From positions 17,973 to 81,972 of the forward strand of contig NZ_BNJW01000014.1 in the NCBI RefSeq assembly GCF_015751045.1: DNA of 64,000 bases, given 5' to 3'. Shown in pieces: positions 19,577 through 28,776 of the stretch (position 1 is the first letter of the stretch; the number at the start of each line of letters is the position of its first letter). The translations under genes were made by a program, and so were the position numbers. The notes under the pieces are model-generated. The model was not told the origin of the DNA. It saw only the letters and a program-made list of their open reading frames with translations, and ran no database searches. This stretch comes from Enterococcus lactis. Its GTDB lineage: Bacteria > Bacillota > Bacilli > Lactobacillales > Enterococcaceae.

Positions 19577-22351
19577 GTGGATAAGTTGTTAAAACACGAA
19601 ATTTTATGCTACTTAGAGAACCAGACAGCCTTTTTCGATCTCAACCATATGAACGAGGTCTTTACAGCAAAAAGATTGGCTGAACATTTTGGGGTAAAAA
19701 GAAACACAGTCAGTCATTATTTGAACCAGTTGAATGAGGAGAAACTACTAGTCAAAATCAATTCTCGTCCAGTGGTTTATTTCCACAAAGAAGCTTTTGA
19801 AAAACAATTTTTTAAGTTACGTACGAATTTTTATTTTTCTATCAATGATCTTAAAGAAGAACAGCCTTTTTTCGCACAACCAAAAGATTTATTCTCTTTT
19901 ATGATCGGACACGACGCCAGTTTGAAAGAAAGTATCGAACAAATCAAAACAGCTCTTTACTATCCAGATGGCGGACTGCCACTTTTGATTACAGGTGAAA
20001 GCGGCACAGGTAAAAGTTATTTAGTCCATTTAGTCTATCAGTATTGTCTGCTTCATGATTTACTAGAGGACTCTGCACCATTCATCACTTTCAATTGTGC
20101 ACAATATGCAGATAATCCTGAACTGTTGACTAGCAATTTGTTTGGTCACGTCAAAGGAGCTTACACTGGAGCAGAAGAAAATAAAAAAGGGGCTTTCGAA
20201 GCAGCAGATGGTGGAATCTTGTTTTTAGACGAGGTACATCGCTTAACACCAGAAGGGCAGGAAAAACTATTCACCTATCTTGATCAAGGTGTGATTTATC
20301 GTATGGGAGAACCTAATTTGTCACGGCGGATCAAAACACGTCTTTTTTTTGCCACAACAGAAGAGGCCACTAGTCATTTCTTAACCACTTTCATTCGAAG
20401 AATACCTATCCGAATCGAACTACCTGCACTCAATCAGCGTAGTCGAAATGAACGGCTAGAACTGGTTTACTCTTTTTTTATCGAGGAACAAAGAAAAATG
20501 GGGAGCCCTTTGTCAGTCAGTGGCCCAGTTTTGTCACTTCTAGCAGGTCAAAAATTATCTGGAAACATAGGAGAGCTGAAAAATATTGTCAAAGTTTCAG
20601 CAGCAAAAGCGTATGCTGAACAACGTGAACAGTCGGAGATTCATGTCACCATCCATCATTTGCAAAAAGAACTACTCGCTGAGCCCATTACCAAAAATAC
20701 AGCACAGCAAGGAATCTATATCACGCAAGACCAGACCTTAGAACAATTGATGGAAAAGCAACAACCAGAACAGCAACGAATCGTTAAAAGTTTTGAGCAA
20801 ATCCTGCTTGATTTCAAAAAAAATAAGTGTCTTCTATATTCTTGCGAAGGAAAACTAAAACAAGAAGTGATCCAATTATTTGATTTTTTGCTATTTGAGA
20901 CCAGTAGACAAGAAAAACACGAGCTGTTGGTTTATTGGACTCAATCTATCCGTGAGACCTTTCGACAAATGGAGTCTGCCTATCAAATCAAGTTCGATGG
21001 AAACAGTGTCTATGCCTTGAGTTACTATCTTTATCAGCGAAGCACTGTCAAATGGTTACCGGAAGAACATGCGATTATCCAACTAATCAAAGAATTAGAA
21101 AAACAGGTTTCTCAATCTTATCCATCTAGTTATCATTATGTCCAGCGAATCTTGGAACTGAGTAAGATTAAATTAGATATTGAAGTCACTAGTATGGATC
21201 GGATTTTACTGACGATCTATCTAAAAAAAGCAAAATGGTCAAAAGAAAAACAACTGCCAAAAGCAATGATTGCTGCGCACGGTTATGCAACTGCCAGCAG
21301 TATGGCAAATGTGGTCAATCGTTTATTACAAGAAGATCTATTTGAATCATTTGATATGCCGCTAGATGTCACACCACAGCAGATTGCTGCAGAAATCGTG
21401 GATTATTGCGAAAACAGCGATGTTTCAAATGGGTTGATCATATTAGTAGATATGGGATCTCTGAAAGAAATCCATCAGTTTTTTAAAAAACAATTATCTG
21501 TACCACTTTTGATTTTGAATAATGTGACGACACCTTTAGCCATCACAGTAGGGGAATGCTTGAAAAAAAATGCAGCTTTAGAAGAAATAGCAGAAGAGGC
21601 CGTTCGTCAAATCCAACCAGAATGGCGGCTCCTCTATCCACAAGAAAATAAACCCAAAGCACTCATTACTACCTGCTTCACTGGAATCGGCACGGCGGCT
21701 CACCTAAGTGAACTGCTAGAGAAAAGTTTGCCTACGACTTGTCAGTTGAAAATCATCCCATATGAATATCAGCGATTAAAAGATAAGAAAAACAGTGAAC
21801 CATTGTTTTCCATATACGAAATCGTAGGGATCATAGGTACCGCAGATCCTGCTATCACCGATATCGACTATCTTTCATTAGAAGACCTCATCTCAGGAGA
21901 GAAGATGTCTGTACTAGCAGAATGGTTGGATTCTGCTATGAATGTTTCAGATAAGGAAACATTCAACCAGAACATCATTCGCAATTTTTCATTGGAGAAA
22001 GTACTGGACTCTGTGACTATTCTAGATACAGAAAAGGTGATGGAGGAAATCGATCATTTTATGCGAGAATTAGAGGTGCAGTTGAATCGAAGAATCAGTA
22101 ATCCTAAAAAACTAGCGTTATATGTCCATGTGAGCTGTCTAATCGAACGTTTGATCCGACAAATGCCAATTGAAACCTATCAAGGATTAGAGAAATGGGA
22201 ACAGTGTCAAAAAGAAGAGGTATCTGCTATTAAATCTGCGTTTAGTGTCATTGAAGAGCATTATAGTGTCATGATCCCTCATTCTGAGATTGCCTATATC
22301 TGTGATATTTTGAGTGAAAGTACAGAGTTACTCTCGATAGAAGAATTTTGA
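19577..22351 (+). CDS. gfrR: LevR-type sigma-54-dependent PTS operon activator (GfrR-like)
   Basis: 924 aa. N-terminal helix-turn-helix (about 28-68, AKRLAEHFGVKRNTVSHYL); AAA+ domain with Walker A GESGTGKS (140-147), the sigma-54-contact loop as GAYTGA (194-199, usually GAFTGA) and Walker B GGILFLDEVHRL; then PTS-regulated modules: PRD-type helical regions (about 450-550 and C-terminal about 830-915) flanking EIIA-Man-like (MIAAHGYATASSM region) and EIIB-like parts. It should activate the PTS operon that starts 80 bases downstream, responding to PTS phosphorylation. GTG at 19577 would make the mRNA nearly leaderless; TTG at 19586, five bases after GGTGG, is an alternative start. Confidence 0.9.
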   Translation: MDKLLKHEILCYLENQTAFFDLNHMNEVFTAKRLAEHFGVKRNTVSHYLNQLNEEKLLVKINSRPVVYFHKEAFEKQFFKLRTNFYFSINDLKEEQPFFAQPKDLFSFMIGHDASLKESIEQIKTALYYPDGGLPLLITGESGTGKSYLVHLVYQYCLLHDLLEDSAPFITFNCAQYADNPELLTSNLFGHVKGAYTGAEENKKGAFEAADGGILFLDEVHRLTPEGQEKLFTYLDQGVIYRMGEPNLSRRIKTRLFFATTEEATSHFLTTFIRRIPIRIELPALNQRSRNERLELVYSFFIEEQRKMGSPLSVSGPVLSLLAGQKLSGNIGELKNIVKVSAAKAYAEQREQSEIHVTIHHLQKELLAEPITKNTAQQGIYITQDQTLEQLMEKQQPEQQRIVKSFEQILLDFKKNKCLLYSCEGKLKQEVIQLFDFLLFETSRQEKHELLVYWTQSIRETFRQMESAYQIKFDGNSVYALSYYLYQRSTVKWLPEEHAIIQLIKELEKQVSQSYPSSYHYVQRILELSKIKLDIEVTSMDRILLTIYLKKAKWSKEKQLPKAMIAAHGYATASSMANVVNRLLQEDLFESFDMPLDVTPQQIAAEIVDYCENSDVSNGLIILVDMGSLKEIHQFFKKQLSVPLLILNNVTTPLAITVGECLKKNAALEEIAEEAVRQIQPEWRLLYPQENKPKALITTCFTGIGTAAHLSELLEKSLPTTCQLKIIPYEYQRLKDKKNSEPLFSIYEIVGIIGTADPAITDIDYLSLEDLISGEKMSVLAEWLDSAMNVSDKETFNQNIIRNFSLEKVLDSVTILDTEKVMEEIDHFMRELEVQLNRRISNPKKLALYVHVSCLIERLIRQMPIETYQGLEKWEQCQKEEVSAIKSAFSVIEEHYSVMIPHSEIAYICDILSESTELLSIEEF

Positions 22352-22356
22352 ACATA

Positions 22357-22399
22357 AGCAAGTTGCGGCCACTAACTTTGGCACGCAACTTGCTTTTTA
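22357..22399 (+). terminator. gfrR terminator overlapping the gfrA promoter
   Basis: 11-bp stem AGCAAGTTGCG (22357-22367) with CGCAACTTGCT (22384-22394), extended by GCCA/TGGC with one bulged A, then TTTTT. The right arm is the sigma-54 promoter of the next gene. Confidence 0.75.
22379..22394 (+). promoter_or_regulatory. Sigma-54 (-24/-12) promoter of the gfr operon
   Basis: TGGCACG-CAAC-TTGCT is a perfect match to the RpoN consensus TGGCACG-N4-TTGCW. Predicted transcription start is about 22405, 25 bases before gfrA. The adjacent LevR-type activator is its expected partner; upstream activator sites would fall within the 3' end of gfrR. Confidence 0.93.
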
Positions 22400-22430
22400 G
22401 TATGTGTAAGTAAAAAGAGGAGATGAAAAA

Positions 22431-22850
22431 GTGGACAGAGAAATTATCTTAGCTTCCCATGGGAAATTTGCTTCAGGGATACTAGATTCATTAGAGCTAA
22501 TCTATGGGAAAAATCATTCTATTACTGCATTGGACTGCTATACTGATGAGAATTTTGATTTAACGGAATCAGTAAGTCAGCTGTTTATGAGGTACAAAGA
22601 TAAAGAAATCATTGTTCTGACGGATCTTTTTGGCGGAAGTGTCAACAATGAATTCTTACAATATATCAATCAGAATCATGTCTATCTTGTTGCCGGATTG
22701 AATTTGCCACTCTTGATTGAGCTAGTATCTCGGTTGGACGCTGAAGTAGAGACAACTGTTTTGATCCAGCAGGTGCTAACTGATTCAAAAAAAATGATCC
22801 AGTTTTGTAACGAACGGATCAATCAAAAAATAGAAGAAGACGAATTTTAG
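22431..22850 (+). CDS. gfrA: Mannose-family PTS EIIA component
   Basis: 139 aa, cytoplasmic. It receives phosphate from HPr on His10 in IILASHGKFASGI, the standard EIIA-Man site; DLFGGSVNN is the second family motif. Starts with GTG eight bases after GAGGAG. First gene of six in the order EIIA-EIIB-EIIC-EIID-SIS-SIS, which matches gfrABCDEF for uptake and cleavage of fructoselysine and glucoselysine. Confidence 0.9.
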   Translation: MDREIILASHGKFASGILDSLELIYGKNHSITALDCYTDENFDLTESVSQLFMRYKDKEIIVLTDLFGGSVNNEFLQYINQNHVYLVAGLNLPLLIELVSRLDAEVETTVLIQQVLTDSKKMIQFCNERINQKIEEDEF

Positions 22851-22861
22851 GAGGAAGAAGA

Positions 22862-23332
22862 ATGATTGTATTGACAAGAGTTGACCATCGGTTATTACAC
22901 GGACAAGTCGCTTTTTCTTGGACACAAACAATAGGCGCAGATTGTATTTTGATTGCCAATGATGATGTGCCTACTAATGAGATACGAAAGACAACAATCA
23001 AATTAGCCAAGCCGCAAGGAGTCAAACTAGTAATCAAATCCATTGATGACTCGATTGCCGCATTGAAAAGCGGTGTGACAGATAAATATAAGCTATTCAT
23101 CGTAGTGGAATCAATCGAGGACGCATATAAGCTGGCAGAAGCGTATCCAGAAATCAAAACCATCAACTTAGGAGGGATCAAGGCGAAACCTGGTACTCGC
23201 AGTATTGGAAAAGCGGTGAATATTTTACCAGAAGAGGAGGAACGATTGAAAAGATTGATTGACAAACAAATAGAAGTGGAGATCCGTCAAGTACCGGCAG
23301 ATAAAAAAGTGGACGTAAGGGAAGTTTTGTAA
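22862..23332 (+). CDS. gfrB: Mannose-family PTS EIIB component
   Basis: 156 aa. MIVLTRVDHRLLHGQVAFSW holds the phosphorylated His13 of the EIIB-Man family. It passes phosphate from EIIA to the sugar brought in by EIIC/EIID. AGGAGGAAGAAG precedes ATG; only 11 bases separate it from gfrA. Confidence 0.93.
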   Translation: MIVLTRVDHRLLHGQVAFSWTQTIGADCILIANDDVPTNEIRKTTIKLAKPQGVKLVIKSIDDSIAALKSGVTDKYKLFIVVESIEDAYKLAEAYPEIKTINLGGIKAKPGTRSIGKAVNILPEEEERLKRLIDKQIEVEIRQVPADKKVDVREVL

Positions 23333-23348
23333 GAAAGGAAGAAACTCA

Positions 23349-24128
23349 ATGATTGTACAAGCAGTCTTATTAGGTATCGTTGCATTTATCGCACAATCAG
23401 AATATGCATTAGGGACATCACTGCTTTCTCGTCCAATTGTGACGGGACTGTTTACAGGAATCGTGTTGGGTGATGTAAAAACTGGGATCGTCATGGGTGC
23501 CACTTTGGAGTTAGCATTTATCGGATCATTCTCAGTAGGTGCTTCGATCCCCCCTGATGTGGTGACCGGAGGAATTCTAGGCACGGCTTTTGCTATCACA
23601 GCTGGAGCTGGTACGGAAACGGCACTTTTACTAGGTTTACCAATTGCTACGTTGACATTGATATTGAAAAATATTTACTTAGGTCTTTTGATTCCAATTA
23701 TGAACCATAAAGCGGACAGTTATGCAGAAGAAGGAAACTATAAAGGAGTCGAGCATATGCACTTGCTTGCCGGTTTCGGTCTTTCCTTGATGCTTGGTGT
23801 TGTGGTAATGGTTTCGTATATGGTGGGAAGCAATACGATCGGAAATCTACTCAATAAGATTCCTGACTTCGTTCAGAATGGCTTATCAGTAGCAACAGGG
23901 TTGATTCCAGCTCTTGGTTTCGCGATGCTCGCTCGCTTGCTGATTAATAAACAAGTTGCACCATACTTTTTCTTAGGTTTTGCTATAGCTTCTTACCTAG
24001 AGATTCCTGTGACCGGAGTAGCTATTTTTGGTGCAATTTTAGCCGTTGTGGTAGTCAATATCATGAATGTCCGTCAACTGCCACTTCAAACCACTGCAGG
24101 GGAGGTCGAAGAAGATGAAGAATTCTGA
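23349..24128 (+). CDS. gfrC: Mannose-family PTS EIIC component
   Basis: 259 aa membrane permease subunit. N-terminal QSEYALGTSLLSRPIVTGLFTG and GATLELAFIGSFSVGASIPPD are EIIC-Man signatures. It pairs with EIID to form the channel. The acidic C-terminus (VEEDEEF) overlaps the start of gfrD by 14 bases, implying coupled translation. Confidence 0.93.
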   Translation: MIVQAVLLGIVAFIAQSEYALGTSLLSRPIVTGLFTGIVLGDVKTGIVMGATLELAFIGSFSVGASIPPDVVTGGILGTAFAITAGAGTETALLLGLPIATLTLILKNIYLGLLIPIMNHKADSYAEEGNYKGVEHMHLLAGFGLSLMLGVVVMVSYMVGSNTIGNLLNKIPDFVQNGLSVATGLIPALGFAMLARLLINKQVAPYFFLGFAIASYLEIPVTGVAIFGAILAVVVVNIMNVRQLPLQTTAGEVEEDEEF

Positions 24129-24936
24129 GAGTAAAAACAGCAAAATAACGAAAAAAGAACTGAATCATGTATTCTGGCGTTCTTTTCAAATGGAGTTTTC
24201 TTGGAACTATGAACGACAGATGAATATGGCTTATGTTTACGCAATGATTCCGATTTTGAAAAAGTTATATCAGTCAAAAGAAGAAATGGCAGCAGCTTTG
24301 AAACGGCATCTAGAGTTTTTCAACACGACCCCACATATCGTTACATTGATTTTAGGGATCACGGCTGCAATGGAGGAAGAAAATAAGGATGATCCTGAAT
24401 TTGATGTGACCACGATCGACAGTATCAAAACATCTTTGATGGGACCACTTGCAGGGCTAGGGGATTCTTTCTTTTGGGGAACTTTACGATTGATTACCAC
24501 AGGTGTGGGCACCTCTTTAGCTATGCAAGGAAATATTTTAGGACCTATCTTGTTCATTTTGATTTTCAATATTCCGCACATTCTGTTCCGCTATCTAGCA
24601 ACAGGTTGGGGTTATCGCTTAGGAACGGGTTTTTTGAAAAAGATTCAGGCAAACGGGATGATGGAAAGTTTGACATTAGGCGCGTCTATCATTGGGTTGA
24701 TGGTCGTCGGAGCAATGACTGCCACGATGATTACCATCAATATTCCTTTAAAAATCGGTTCAGGAGAAAATGCTGTGACTGTTCAAAGTATTTTTGATGA
24801 TATTGTCCCAAATATCTTATGTCTGGGTGCATTTGGTGTAGTGTTTTATCTATTGAAAAAAGAAGTAAAACCATTGACGATTTTGATCGGATTAGCTTTC
24901 TTTGGGATTTTTGGTTCGTGGATAGGGATTTTTTAG
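24115..24936 (+). CDS. gfrD: Mannose-family PTS EIID component
   Basis: 273 aa from MKNSESKNSKITKKELNHVFWRS; the open frame begins 16 codons earlier but GGGGAGGTCG sits properly only for this ATG. ELNHVFWRSFQMEFSWNYERQ and the GPLAGLGDSFFWGTLR motif identify EIID-Man. The C-terminal part contains membrane segments. Fourth gene of the operon. Confidence 0.93.
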   Translation: MKNSESKNSKITKKELNHVFWRSFQMEFSWNYERQMNMAYVYAMIPILKKLYQSKEEMAAALKRHLEFFNTTPHIVTLILGITAAMEEENKDDPEFDVTTIDSIKTSLMGPLAGLGDSFFWGTLRLITTGVGTSLAMQGNILGPILFILIFNIPHILFRYLATGWGYRLGTGFLKKIQANGMMESLTLGASIIGLMVVGAMTATMITINIPLKIGSGENAVTVQSIFDDIVPNILCLGAFGVVFYLLKKEVKPLTILIGLAFFGIFGSWIGIF

Positions 24937-24952
24937 AAAAGGAGCAGAGAAA

Positions 24953-26002
24953 ATGGTTACGATGCAAGATTATATTTATGAAGAAAAGGAAGTACTAAGT
25001 ACGATCTTGAAAAAGAATGATTTTTCGACAAGAAAACAAATGAAAAAAACAACGAATCTGCTGATGCTAGCAACGGGTTCTTCTTACAACGCTTGTTTAG
25101 CAGCGAAGCCGGCATTGGAATCTTATGGCAAGCTAACTGTCGATATTCAAGAACCTTTTCATTTTGCTCATTATGGAAAACTTTCTCCATCAATCGATAC
25201 TGTGATTGCTGTGTCACAAAGTGGGAAAAGTGCTTCTACTGTTGAAGCAGTAAAAATGATCCAAAAACAAGAAATACCGATTATTGCTGTCACAAATGAC
25301 GTACAAAGTCCACTTGCTTTAGAAGCTACACAGATTATTGATTTAGGTGCTGGGATAGAAACAGTTGGCTTCGTTACAAAAGGCTATTCTGCTACTGTCT
25401 TACAGTTACTACTCTTAGGGCTAGGAATTGGGATAAGTAAAAATAATATCAGCAAAGAAATAGAACAAAACTACATGCAACAGTTACAAAAAATAATCGA
25501 TCATTTACCAGTGATTATTCAAAAAACGGAAGAATTTTTTGATGAGCATCAAAGTTTGTTTCGTTTAACACAACGCTTCATCACTATTGGCTATGGTCCA
25601 AACTGGGGAACAGCGAAAGAAGCAGAAACGAAATTGACGGAAACAATCCGTGTCCCGTCACAAGGATTTGAGTTAGAAGCTTACATGCATGGCCCATATC
25701 TAGAGGCTGATGCTTCCCATTTGCTGTTCTTTATTGAAGGGGACAATGAAAATAAGGAACGTTCACAAAAGTTGCGGAGATATATGAGTCAGTATGTTGG
25801 AGAGGCTCTCACAATTACCACAAAAAAAGCAAGAGACGAGAAAACACTTGGATTAGCAATAGAATGTGATGAATATCTGTCTATATTAGCACTTGTCGTT
25901 CCATTTCAACTATTCGCTTATAAAATCGCAGCAGCTAAAGGAATCGACTTGAACAAAAAGATCTTTGAAGACTTTGATACAGTCTTGAAAAGTAAATTAT
26001 AA
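24953..26002 (+). CDS. gfrE: SIS-domain deglycase, probably glucoselysine-6-phosphate deglycase
   Basis: 349 aa with two SIS phosphosugar-binding domains. The first shows LLMLATGSSYNACLAAKP and AVSQSGKSASTVEAVK, the second FITIGYGPNWGTAKEAETKLTE with FELEAYMHGPYLEA. The family includes GlmS-type isomerases without the glutaminase part and the Amadori deglycases. Position as first SIS gene after the EIID gene matches GfrE, which splits glucoselysine 6-phosphate to lysine and glucose 6-phosphate. Substrate is inferred from operon order. Confidence 0.82.
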   Translation: MVTMQDYIYEEKEVLSTILKKNDFSTRKQMKKTTNLLMLATGSSYNACLAAKPALESYGKLTVDIQEPFHFAHYGKLSPSIDTVIAVSQSGKSASTVEAVKMIQKQEIPIIAVTNDVQSPLALEATQIIDLGAGIETVGFVTKGYSATVLQLLLLGLGIGISKNNISKEIEQNYMQQLQKIIDHLPVIIQKTEEFFDEHQSLFRLTQRFITIGYGPNWGTAKEAETKLTETIRVPSQGFELEAYMHGPYLEADASHLLFFIEGDNENKERSQKLRRYMSQYVGEALTITTKKARDEKTLGLAIECDEYLSILALVVPFQLFAYKIAAAKGIDLNKKIFEDFDTVLKSKL

Positions 26003-26014
26003 GAGGTGTAAATC

Positions 26015-27019
26015 ATGTTGAAGTTCAATGAAGAAGAACAAATCAAAGCAATAAAAGGTGCACTAGCTTTACGTCCGCAAGTAGAAAAAATCATCGATAA
26101 ACTTTATACGGAAAAATTCGATGCTGTCTATTATTTAGGAATTGGTGGAACGTATGCTTCTTCGATGCAAGCTGTCACTTATATGAATGGGAAAAGCAAC
26201 TTGCCTGTCTTTGTACAGCATGCTGCAGAATATTACACTACTGGGAACAAAAGATTAACAAAAGATTCTATCGTTGTCGTGTCCTCTGTTACTGGGACAA
26301 CCCAAGAAGTAGTGAAAGCAGTAGAAGAAATCAAGAAAGTAGGAGCGACACTGATTGGATTTATCGATAAAGCGGAGAGTAAGTTGTCTCAACTATGCGA
26401 TTTTGTGGTTACTTATCCAGCTCCCGGAACAGAACAAATCAAATTTTTTATGGTAGCAGATCGATTGATGTATTTGCATGGGGAATTCGAAGATTACTCA
26501 GAGTACTATGAACAGCTCGAACGTTATTTACCAACAGGGTTAGTAGAAGCAGAGAAAAAAGCAGATGCATTTGGCTTATCATTTGCAGAAAAACATCGAC
26601 GTGATAGCATGCATTATTTTATCGGAGCAGGGAATCAATGGGGAGCTGTTTATTCATATGCCATGTGTTATTGGGAAGAACAAAGCTGGCTTCCATCGAA
26701 ATCTATCCATGCTGCCGAGTTTCTTCACGGGACGTTAGAGATCGTTGAAGAAACGACCCCAGTCACTTTATTTTTAGGCGAAGATGAACAGAGAGTGTTA
26801 TCTGAACGTGTAGCTAAACTTTTGCCAAAAATTTGTAGTAATTATACATTGATAGATACAAAAGACTATCCAGTAGAAGGTATCGGCGAAAAATATCGCG
26901 GACGTGTGTTGTCTTTCTTATTGATGCATGCAGTGACACAGCGTATCGATGCACATGTCGAACAGCTGAATTGTCATCCATTAGAGATACGCCGCTACTA
27001 TCGTCAGTTTGATTATTAG
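26015..27019 (+). CDS. gfrF: SIS-domain deglycase, probably fructoselysine-6-phosphate deglycase
   Basis: 334 aa. SIS motifs YYLGIGGTYASSMQA, VVSSVTGTTQEVVKAVEE and SIHAAEFLHGTLEIVEE; the last, together with the C-terminal EIRRYYRQFDY, closely parallels FrlB of E. coli (EFRHGPLEIVE and RRYYGGLVEY). It would cleave fructoselysine 6-phosphate to glucose 6-phosphate and lysine. Last gene of the operon, followed by a strong terminator. Confidence 0.85.
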   Translation: MLKFNEEEQIKAIKGALALRPQVEKIIDKLYTEKFDAVYYLGIGGTYASSMQAVTYMNGKSNLPVFVQHAAEYYTTGNKRLTKDSIVVVSSVTGTTQEVVKAVEEIKKVGATLIGFIDKAESKLSQLCDFVVTYPAPGTEQIKFFMVADRLMYLHGEFEDYSEYYEQLERYLPTGLVEAEKKADAFGLSFAEKHRRDSMHYFIGAGNQWGAVYSYAMCYWEEQSWLPSKSIHAAEFLHGTLEIVEETTPVTLFLGEDEQRVLSERVAKLLPKICSNYTLIDTKDYPVEGIGEKYRGRVLSFLLMHAVTQRIDAHVEQLNCHPLEIRRYYRQFDY

Positions 27020-27042
27020 GGTCGATTGGATGAAAAGAATAT

Positions 27043-27084
27043 AAAAAATAAAGAGAGCAGCGACAACTGCTCCCTTTATTTTTT
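27043..27084. terminator. Bidirectional terminator, gfr operon / LPMO gene
   Basis: 18-bp stem (27043-27060 with 27067-27084, one mismatch), 6-nt loop, A-run and T-run flanks, lying between convergent genes. Confidence 0.9.
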
Positions 27085-27727
27085 AGTTGTTTTCCAAGTC
27101 AGTTAATGCATTACGATTTTGAACATTGACATCGATTACATTATAAAATGCGTTATTTGTATCAGCTACATCCCAAACTGCTAAAATGACATGATACCCC
27201 AGACGATTGCTAGGAATATTGATTGTATGAGTCGGATTAGTAATAGACGAATTGCCACCATTATTTACTTCACCAATGAATTCCAGGTCATTTCTATTCA
27301 ATGGGGCATTTGGATTCCAACCATTTTTAGTCATGTAATAGTGCCATTTCGTCGTTGCGTGGTCAGCTGTGAAATGCCAAGTGAATCGGTTTGCCCCAGT
27401 AGTTAAGTTGTTTTTTGTCCATAACGTAGCTGTTTGTTTATCCAAAACAAAGTCACCTACTGCACCATTAGCAGAAGCAATCCGACCATTTGCAGGTCCA
27501 GCCGAAGGGAATCCTTTTGGTGCCTCTAAAGATTGTGGTTCGTTGATGATACGACCATACTTTTCAAAAGCACTTTGCCAATTATTCCTACTATCTAGAG
27601 CACCTTGATAGCCACGGCTGATAGGTTGTGAAACATAGCCATGAGCCGAGACATCTACAGAAGACAAAGCGGCGATTCCTGTTGTAGCAAGTAACATTCC
27701 TAATCCCAATAAAGTACTTTTTTTCAT
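27083..27727 (-). CDS. Chitin-active lytic polysaccharide monooxygenase (AA10/CBM33)
   Basis: 214 aa, secreted. The signal peptide ends at SVDVSA, leaving His29 (HGYVSQP) as N-terminus, the first ligand of the copper histidine brace. The second is His123 in FTADHATTKWHYY, and Phe194 in NNAFYNVIDVNV is the usual axial residue. It oxidatively cuts chitin chains, helping chitinase. Single catalytic domain without extra binding modules. ATG preceded by GGAGGAATCATCAA. Its promoter carries the same 23-bp element as the chitinase gene. An 8-bp hairpin (CGAAAAGG/CCTTTTCT, about 27761-27779) lies in the mRNA leader. Confidence 0.95.
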   Translation of the reverse strand: MKKSTLLGLGMLLATTGIAALSSVDVSAHGYVSQPISRGYQGALDSRNNWQSAFEKYGRIINEPQSLEAPKGFPSAGPANGRIASANGAVGDFVLDKQTATLWTKNNLTTGANRFTWHFTADHATTKWHYYMTKNGWNPNAPLNRNDLEFIGEVNNGGNSSITNPTHTINIPSNRLGYHVILAVWDVADTNNAFYNVIDVNVQNRNALTDLENN

Positions 27728-27812
27728 TTGATGATTCCTCCAGTTAGATAAAATATTTTAAGAAAAGGTTTCCTTTTCGTAAGATAGTATAAAATGTATT
27801 ATTTAAATATTA

Positions 27813-27835
27813 TTTTTTTGTATGGTATTACAACA
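27813..27835 (-). promoter_or_regulatory. Chitin-module shared element, LPMO copy
   Basis: Minus-strand TTGTAATAcCATACAAAA core; it ends 21 bases upstream of the -10 box TATACT (complement 27786-27791). The -35 position is poor, consistent with need for an activator bound here. Confidence 0.7.
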
Positions 27836-27858
27836 AAAATAAAAAACTAGAAGAATGA

Positions 27859-28743
27859 CTATTGATAAATAGCCTTATCATTTTTATGTATAGTTTTTTT
27901 CAAAAGAGAATCTCTCAATTCAATGATCTCTTCTTTCACTTCCTCTAGTCCTAGCCATTCAAAGAAATGGATTGCTTCGTCAATTTCTTCTAGTGCTCGT
28001 TCATTGCCATCTGCTAATAGAGCTAAAGCAGTGAATGCTTTGTAACGGGCTAAGTCTAACGTATGTTTATAACGGTCACTTACTTTTTTCCATTCTCCTA
28101 AAAATAGTTTTCTAAGAAAAACAGAAGAACGATGAAAAGATAGATGTATCCCGTTCAAAAGAAAATTTGATAATAATTCGGAATAATGAGCAGTATCGAC
28201 ATATGCTTTCATTTTTGTGACACTACGCTGAAAAGAATGATAAATATACTCGTCATCGAATATGAATAAACAATTGGAAAAAATAGAAAGTTCATAGTGT
28301 CCCCATGTATCGATACCTTCCAAGTACTTTTTGATAATAGAAACTTCTGTCAAAGTTTCCGAACGAGTGAGCTTTCGGTTTCCCAGATATTGATCAATTA
28401 GTATACGTTGCGTATATAGCAGGCGATAATAAATATTCCCAGTTTTTTTATATTCTTTTAGCAGTTCATTCTCTTGCTCTTTTGTTAAATATTTTGTTGT
28501 GATCAGGTAATTAGAAAGTTTTTGTTTACTTGTGAGAGTATTGTTGTTCAGCAAAAATTGATATTCTTCAAGTGTAACATTCATCCGTTCAAGGTAATCC
28601 ACTAACAATTCAAAACTGATTTTTGTTCCTCTAGATTCAAAAGCAGCTAATGTCCCTCGCTGAGAAAGCCCCTCTGTTAATTGAGCTTGTGTCAGTCCAC
28701 GTTCTTTTCTTAGTTTTCGAATTAAAGAAGCATGTTTTATCAT
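27859..28743 (-). CDS. Rgg/GadR/MutR-type transcriptional regulator
   Basis: 294 aa. N-terminal XRE helix-turn-helix (about 5-60, LIRKLRKERGLTQAQLTEGL and TLAAFESRGTKISFELLVDYLERM) followed by a long helical TPR-like C-terminal domain with the LFIFDDEYIYHSFQRSV-type pattern of Rgg proteins. Rgg regulators usually bind short peptide pheromones; some are peptide independent. Start at 28743, seven bases after GGAGGT; the open frame begins at an ATG inside that ribosome site. Located between the LPMO and chitinase genes, so it is the prime candidate activator of both. Confidence 0.85.
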   Translation of the reverse strand: MIKHASLIRKLRKERGLTQAQLTEGLSQRGTLAAFESRGTKISFELLVDYLERMNVTLEEYQFLLNNNTLTSKQKLSNYLITTKYLTKEQENELLKEYKKTGNIYYRLLYTQRILIDQYLGNRKLTRSETLTEVSIIKKYLEGIDTWGHYELSIFSNCLFIFDDEYIYHSFQRSVTKMKAYVDTAHYSELLSNFLLNGIHLSFHRSSVFLRKLFLGEWKKVSDRYKHTLDLARYKAFTALALLADGNERALEEIDEAIHFFEWLGLEEVKEEIIELRDSLLKKTIHKNDKAIYQ

Positions 28744-28776
28744 GTAAGTTACCTCCATACGTTTTTATGAATATAA

